Origin: Gnetum montanum
Taxonomy: Eukaryota; Streptophyta; Gnetopsida; Gnetales; Gnetaceae
Length of the DNA: 61,302 nt
Reading direction: 5' to 3'
Assembly (NCBI GenBank): GCA_015680685.1
Contig: MNCI01004181.1
Coordinates: 472,646-533,947 of the forward strand
Both the position numbers and the translations under genes were made by a program. The notes beneath the pieces are model-generated. The model was given only the letters and a program-made list of their open reading frames with translations, made no database searches and was not told the DNA's origin. Positions 48,701 to 54,700 of this stretch are shown here, in pieces; the stretch's first letter is position 1, and each line of letters begins with the position of its first letter.

Positions 48701-51700
48701 GGCTGCGGTGTCGCAAGCCATGGCCTTATTACGGGCAATGGAGAGGATGCAGTGGGCGGTAGGTCTCGAAGTCAATAAAGGAAAGTCAACCATTTATTTC
48801 ATTCACACAGATGGAAGGGTGCAAGCCAAAATTATACAGCCATTAGGCAATCTACCAAGGCAAGCACATGACACTCATCTGGGTGTGCCTATTTTTGATT
48901 GGAATAGGCAGAGGACTTGGCAAGGACTAGTAGAGCAAGTCCATCAGAGGACCACACTTTGGACTAGCTGTTTTTTGTCCAAGAAAGGGAAGATGGTGCT
49001 AGTTACAACGGTCCTAATGGCAATTGCCCAGTTTACAGCATTCATGGCAACACCTCCAACCATGGTGGTACAAAAGATTGATAGCATAGTGAGGGAGTTT
49101 GTATGGTCAAGAGGCAAAGGGGGCAAGAAGATGCACTTGGTGTTGTGGATGGTCACAACGTGGCCCAAACTAGTGGGGGGCATTGGCATTCTAGGGTTCG
49201 ATGATGAGATGGCTTTGGGCACACACTATTTGATGAACAAGTACATGGGAAAGATTGAGGAAGTAGCATCGTGGGTGCAAATGCTACAACAGAAATATCA
49301 GAGATGGGAGGTTCAACCGAAGTGCTCCCAACTATGCAAGAATTTCTACCGCCACGTTGTTGTGGTGGAGCAGCTCGGATTATTGGGGCAGCACCCAAAG
49401 GAACTAGTTAAATTCCGATTCCCACAAGAAGAGGGCTGCGCAGCAATCTGGAAGGGATGTCTCCCTGAAAAGGTCAAGGCGTTCGGCTGGTTGCTAAAAC
49501 ACAGGGTGCTGCCAGTGAGGGACATGTTGAGAGAGGGGGGGATTAGGTTGGAAGCCAATTGTCCACATTGCCAAGAGGTGCCTGAAACATTGCATCATCT
49601 TATCTCTAGGTGTAGATTTTCTCAGGAGGTGTGGCTAGTTGCAAATATCTCCCCCCACCACAAGTTTCCATGGGGACTCTTTGCAACTTGCTACGTTGTG
49701 GCTCTTGTGGAAATGTAGGAATTCCCTGATTTTTCAAGGATAGCCACTACCTACGGCCACAACAATGGTCAGAGAAGCACGTGGGTTGTGGAAGGAGGCC
49801 ACGAAGGCCATGGAGAAATGCCTACTTTTTGAACCATCATGGACAAAATTCTCTAGATTGCCCGAATTATGAACGCTGGTTGAAAGGATGGAGTGGGTAG
49901 AGGCGCTCAAGCATATGCAGGAAGAACCAAACCTGCTCACTCAGCAGTTCTACGACAACTCAATGGGAGCCACTACACAATACAGGGGCACGAGGATTGA
50001 AGTTACAATGCAATCGTTGGCTGCTGCGTTGGGGGTGGAAGACACAGGGGAAATCATGGTGCCAATTGCAAGGGCACAGAATGACGCGAGAGAGTTCTCC
50101 ACAGGACACATTCCCAAGACTACTAATGGGCACATCCAGAAGTCTAGACTACAAGGGGTCTGGAGGGATGCAGCACTCCTGGTGGAGCGGTATTTTGTGC
50201 AATCCAAGTACCCCCCACAAACTGGTGGGGGTGCATTTTACTTTTCTCAAGCATCCTCGGCAAGGCTCCCTGGTTAACCTGCCTCATTTTTTCTGGGAGT
50301 CTCTATGTAGGAGGCAGCTGGGGCGACACCTTGGGTGATCCTTATGCTTTAGCACATGGGTGTGTTGATCGTTCAACTGGCAACAACAATCATGTACCAA
50401 AGGCAGTGATGCCAAGGGCAGCCCGCCAGGGCACAAGCATAGCACAACCAAGGCCCTAAGGTGGAGGGCATTGAGGTGAAAATGTCCACAGCCATGGAGC
50501 AAACACAGGAACGGTTGCGGGAAGAGTGCCACTTGGCGGCCGAGCGAGCACGACTAGAGGAGCAAGCACGATGGCAACTCAAGTGGGAGCACATGAGGCA
50601 GGAGGCTCGAAGAGAAGCGAACAAGTCACGCCTGCAAGACCTTAGGTGGATGGAGGCGGTGATTTCAAAGCACTGGACAGGACTGGAGCAGCTCAGAGTA
50701 GAGAACTAGCAACTAGCAGTTGGGTTGGGATCGACGAGATAGCAGGCAAGCTGACCAAGCCAATGACGCTTAGGTTGGCACAAATGCCTCAAAGACCTCA
50801 GTTGCGGCTAGGAGTCTAAGGTTCAGGTCGCAGTTTGTCGAGATCATGGGACACAATGGTTCGAGGCCGGACACAGTTAGGTAGTGTTGCGGTCCTGCCG
50901 ATAGGCGAGGGGGTGTCCTGGGCATTCAAGAGTGTAATTTATCATGTATGTTCCCTATCCTTGTGAGCAAGGGTTGAATCTCTAGGGTGAGGGCCCTAGG
51001 GTAGTGTGAGGGGGCTATGCTATGCAGGCATGTGGGTGCTCATGATGTATGTTGCAAGTGATTGTTGTGTCACCTGGTTGGGTTGTGTCGACTCTAGTTG
51101 GTGACTTTGCTGTACATTTTTACATTATTTTTTTGGAATAAAATCGCTCAATCATTTTCCAAAAAAAAATGTGAAATATAAAGATGTTTAGCATGCAACC
51201 AAACACAACCTAAAATAATTATAGGCCTTTGATTTTAATCATGAAGAGCATAGAAATATTACACTGCATATGATAGCAAACTAAAGTGCAATTTTTGTGG
51301 AAGCCTTTCAAGTGTTGGTGTGCACTGAATACGATGGCATCTATCTGATGCAAGGGACATAGGCTTATTTGTAGATGGGAATACGTAACACCAAAAACTT
51401 CCAATAGAAAGGTAAGGGAAATGCCCCTTCCTCTTGATCTAAGGTCATTGTTGATCTTGATGATACCAAAAACAAGTTCCATACTTGAGTTTATTAGTTG
51501 TGTATTTTGATGTATTAAATTGCAAGCATGTGCTTTGTCTCTTATAATTTAGACATTCATACTTATGATGCATATCTATGCACTATTTATCATTAGTTCA
51601 TGACATTTTCACTATATATTACTTATTCTAGCTATTAAATGTTTATATTCCCTATTATTTATTATTAGTGTCTAGAATATTTAAAATTAAGACAATGCAT

Positions 51701-54700
51701 TTTTAAGAACTTTTTGCATGCCAAACTAGCGGGGGCATTGGGATTCTACGATTTGAGGATGAGGTGGCCCTCAACCTGCATCGCTTGTTAAACAGGTTCA
51801 TGGCATCTACGGCAGGAGGGGCACCCTAGGTGCAAATGTTACAACAAAAATAACGCAAATGGGAGTCCTCATCGGCCAACTTCCCACTTCGGAAAAGTCT
51901 TTGTCGATTTGCAAGCATGGTTGAACAGATGGCCTTGCTGGGGCAAAACCTGAAGGAATTGATAAAATTCCTTTATCTGCCAAAGGAGGGCTGGGCAGCG
52001 CTCTAGAAAGGCCATCTCCTGGAGAAGGTCAAAGCTTTTGGATGGCTCCTAAAGCACAAAGCGCTGCCCGTGAGGGCCACCTTGTAGAAGCGACGATTAC
52101 AAATTGATGACAACTGTCCACGATGCCATGCGGCCCCCGAAACGCTTCAACATTTTATGAACAAGTGTCGTTTCTCTTAGGTTGTGTGGTGGGCAAATAA
52201 TATCTCACATGCTGCAGAGATCCACGGGGATTCTACAAAACTTGCCACGTTGTGGATCCTCTAGAAATGGAGGAACTTGTTGGTTTTTCGGGGGCAACAG
52301 CTCCCTGTGGCGTCAACGGCGGTCCGTGAGGCGTGCTTGCTATGGAATGAAACAACCGCGACCATGGAGCAACCGCTGCTTTTTGAGCCGTCATGAACAG
52401 AATTCGCCAACATGCCTAAATTATGGACGCTAGTGGAACAAATGGGATGGATAGGAATGTTCAAACATTTAGAAGGTGAACCGAATTTTCCCACACAACA
52501 ATTTTATGACAACTAGGTGGGAGACACCACATAGTACAGGGGCAAACGGATTAAAGTCATGATATAGGTGATCGTTGATGAGCTGGCGGTGGCGGCGAAA
52601 GGAGAAATTGTGGCACTTGTTGCGATGGCGCAGACAGACACAACAGAGTTCTTCCCTAGGCGTATCCCTAGGACTGCCAGCGAGCACATCTGAAGGTCTA
52701 GGTTACAGGGCATTTGGAGGGATGTGGCATTACTAGTGGAGAGGTACTTTGTTCAATCTAGGTACCCGCACAAACTTGTGGGGGTGCACTTCACCTTTCT
52801 GAAACACCTTGGACTGGGTTCCCCTGTGAATCTACCCCAGTTCTTCTGGGAATCCCTACAAAGGTGGTGGCAAGGGTGGCATCATGGGGTGATTCTTGCC
52901 CTCTGGAGCAAGGGTACACCGATTGCTTGCCCCGCACCAACTATCATTTAGCAACGGCGCAGGGGTTATGGGCAAGTTGTCGAGGCGCCGACATAGGATA
53001 GACAAGGCCCTTTGTCTAGTGGAATCATCGCTCCGAGCACAACAACAAATGTGGAGCCAGCTTAGGAAGGATGAACGTGCACCAACGGCTAAATGTTGAT
53101 GGAGGCATGTCGCATAGCTACTAAGCAGGTGCGGTTGGAGGAGGGCACGTGGTGGCAACTCCGATGGGAGGACATGCGGCAAGAGGCCCATCGGGAGGCA
53201 ACCACGACAAGGTTGTAGGACATTCGATGGATGGAGCCCATGCTCACCGAGCACCACACTAGCCTGGCACAGCTCTTCGCGGAAAATCAGTGTGTCACGC
53301 TTGGGCCAGGGGTCACTACTCAGCAAACAACGACTACAACAATCACGTCAGGCACTTCGGCAGGGGCTAAGGTCATGGGGTGGGTTAGGCAGGCTAATAC
53401 CACATAGTGCAGTGGTTTAGGACTGAACACATGCCGTTAGGGGTGCACGGCTTGTTAGGGTGCGGGGTGTGTGGGGGAATGAATGAATCTTCTTGCTGTC
53501 ATGAGGGCCCTATGTATTTAGCTTCCGTTGCTTTTTGAGTTTAGGTGTTCATTTTTAGGCATTGGGTGATGGATGGGGCATGTGCTGCAACGCCGCATGG
53601 GTGCTCACGACATAGTCATGTGGTTGAGGCATTTCGGTCACAGGGGGCAATGACCCATGCTGTACATTTGTACATTTTTCCCTCTTTTTTTGGATTAATA
53701 TCAGCTCGAACATTTTTTCCAGAAAAAAAAAAGAACTTTTTGCATGCCATTTTTTTTTATTCTTTTTTGTTTTTGGGTTGCCAAATCAACCCATTCACAC
53801 ACTTTAAAATCAAACGGTTTGGCAAATTATCTGGCCAATTCAAGCCAGCAGACTAAGGAAGACGAAATCATTTTAGTCATAAACTTTTCCGAGTAATGTT
53901 CAGGTGAAATCAAGCCTTAAATGTTTATATTCCCTATTGTTTATAATTAGTGTCTAGAATTTTTAAAATCAAGAAAAGGATGCATTTAAAAAAACTTCTT
54001 GCATGCCAAGGAATTTTTTTTCCCTCAGTCATTTTAATCACAAACTTTTCCAAGTAATTTTCAAGCAAAATCAACCCTTTTTGCAAGATTCTTTATTCAT
54101 TGCATAGTTCTAAAAATTCTAAAAAGCAATTTTTCTAGCAAAGTTGCGAAGTTGTATCATCTGAGAATGTATTTGCAAGATATAAAATCAAAATTTGGAG
54201 GACCATGGCCAATCCAGGAACACAAAAGTGGGGGAATCTTCACTACTCCCCCACCCAAAAAAGGAAAAAGAACAAAAGAATTTAAAAAAAAAAAACCAAA
54301 ATGCTATTCCTATATACTTCATGTGCAAAAATGCAATTGTCTATAATTCACAGACAAAACGCGGAAATACCCTCCCTCTGGCGGTCATCTGACAAAATGG
54401 GGACATCTCCCATCTAGTATGTAAGTGCCTAAGTTAACTTAAAACAAATAATTACCAGCAACTTGAAAGATGAAATAGAGGAAGCTTATAGTGACCCCCA
54501 TCCACTTGAAAGGCAAACGTGCGCCTATTTGGGCATATTTGGAAGTACTAAGTGAAAAAATTATTCATTCAAATACACAACGATTTCGGGGCATTTATTC
54601 CCAAGCAAAGTATTCAGCCAGCTTTAAAATCATACTGAAATTTTTTTCATGTTTTAAAAACGTGCTTTGCAACATGAACATGCCTTTAACTCCTCTAAAT

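Larger units (their letters stand above)
45173..51186 (+). mobile_element. LINE E: near full-length L1-type element with TSD
   Basis: GTGAAATACAGATG (45173-45186) and GTGAAATATAAAGATG (51171-51186) look like a target duplication with a few changes. Between them are ORF1, ORF2 with endonuclease, RT, zf-RVT, the gag-like module and coiled coil, then a 3' UTR of about 460 bp ending TTTTCC and A9. At about 6.0 kb it is the most complete copy and has the longest open RT frame. It has no J-like module. It lies in the SKI2 intron between exons a and b, antisense. Confidence 0.88.
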
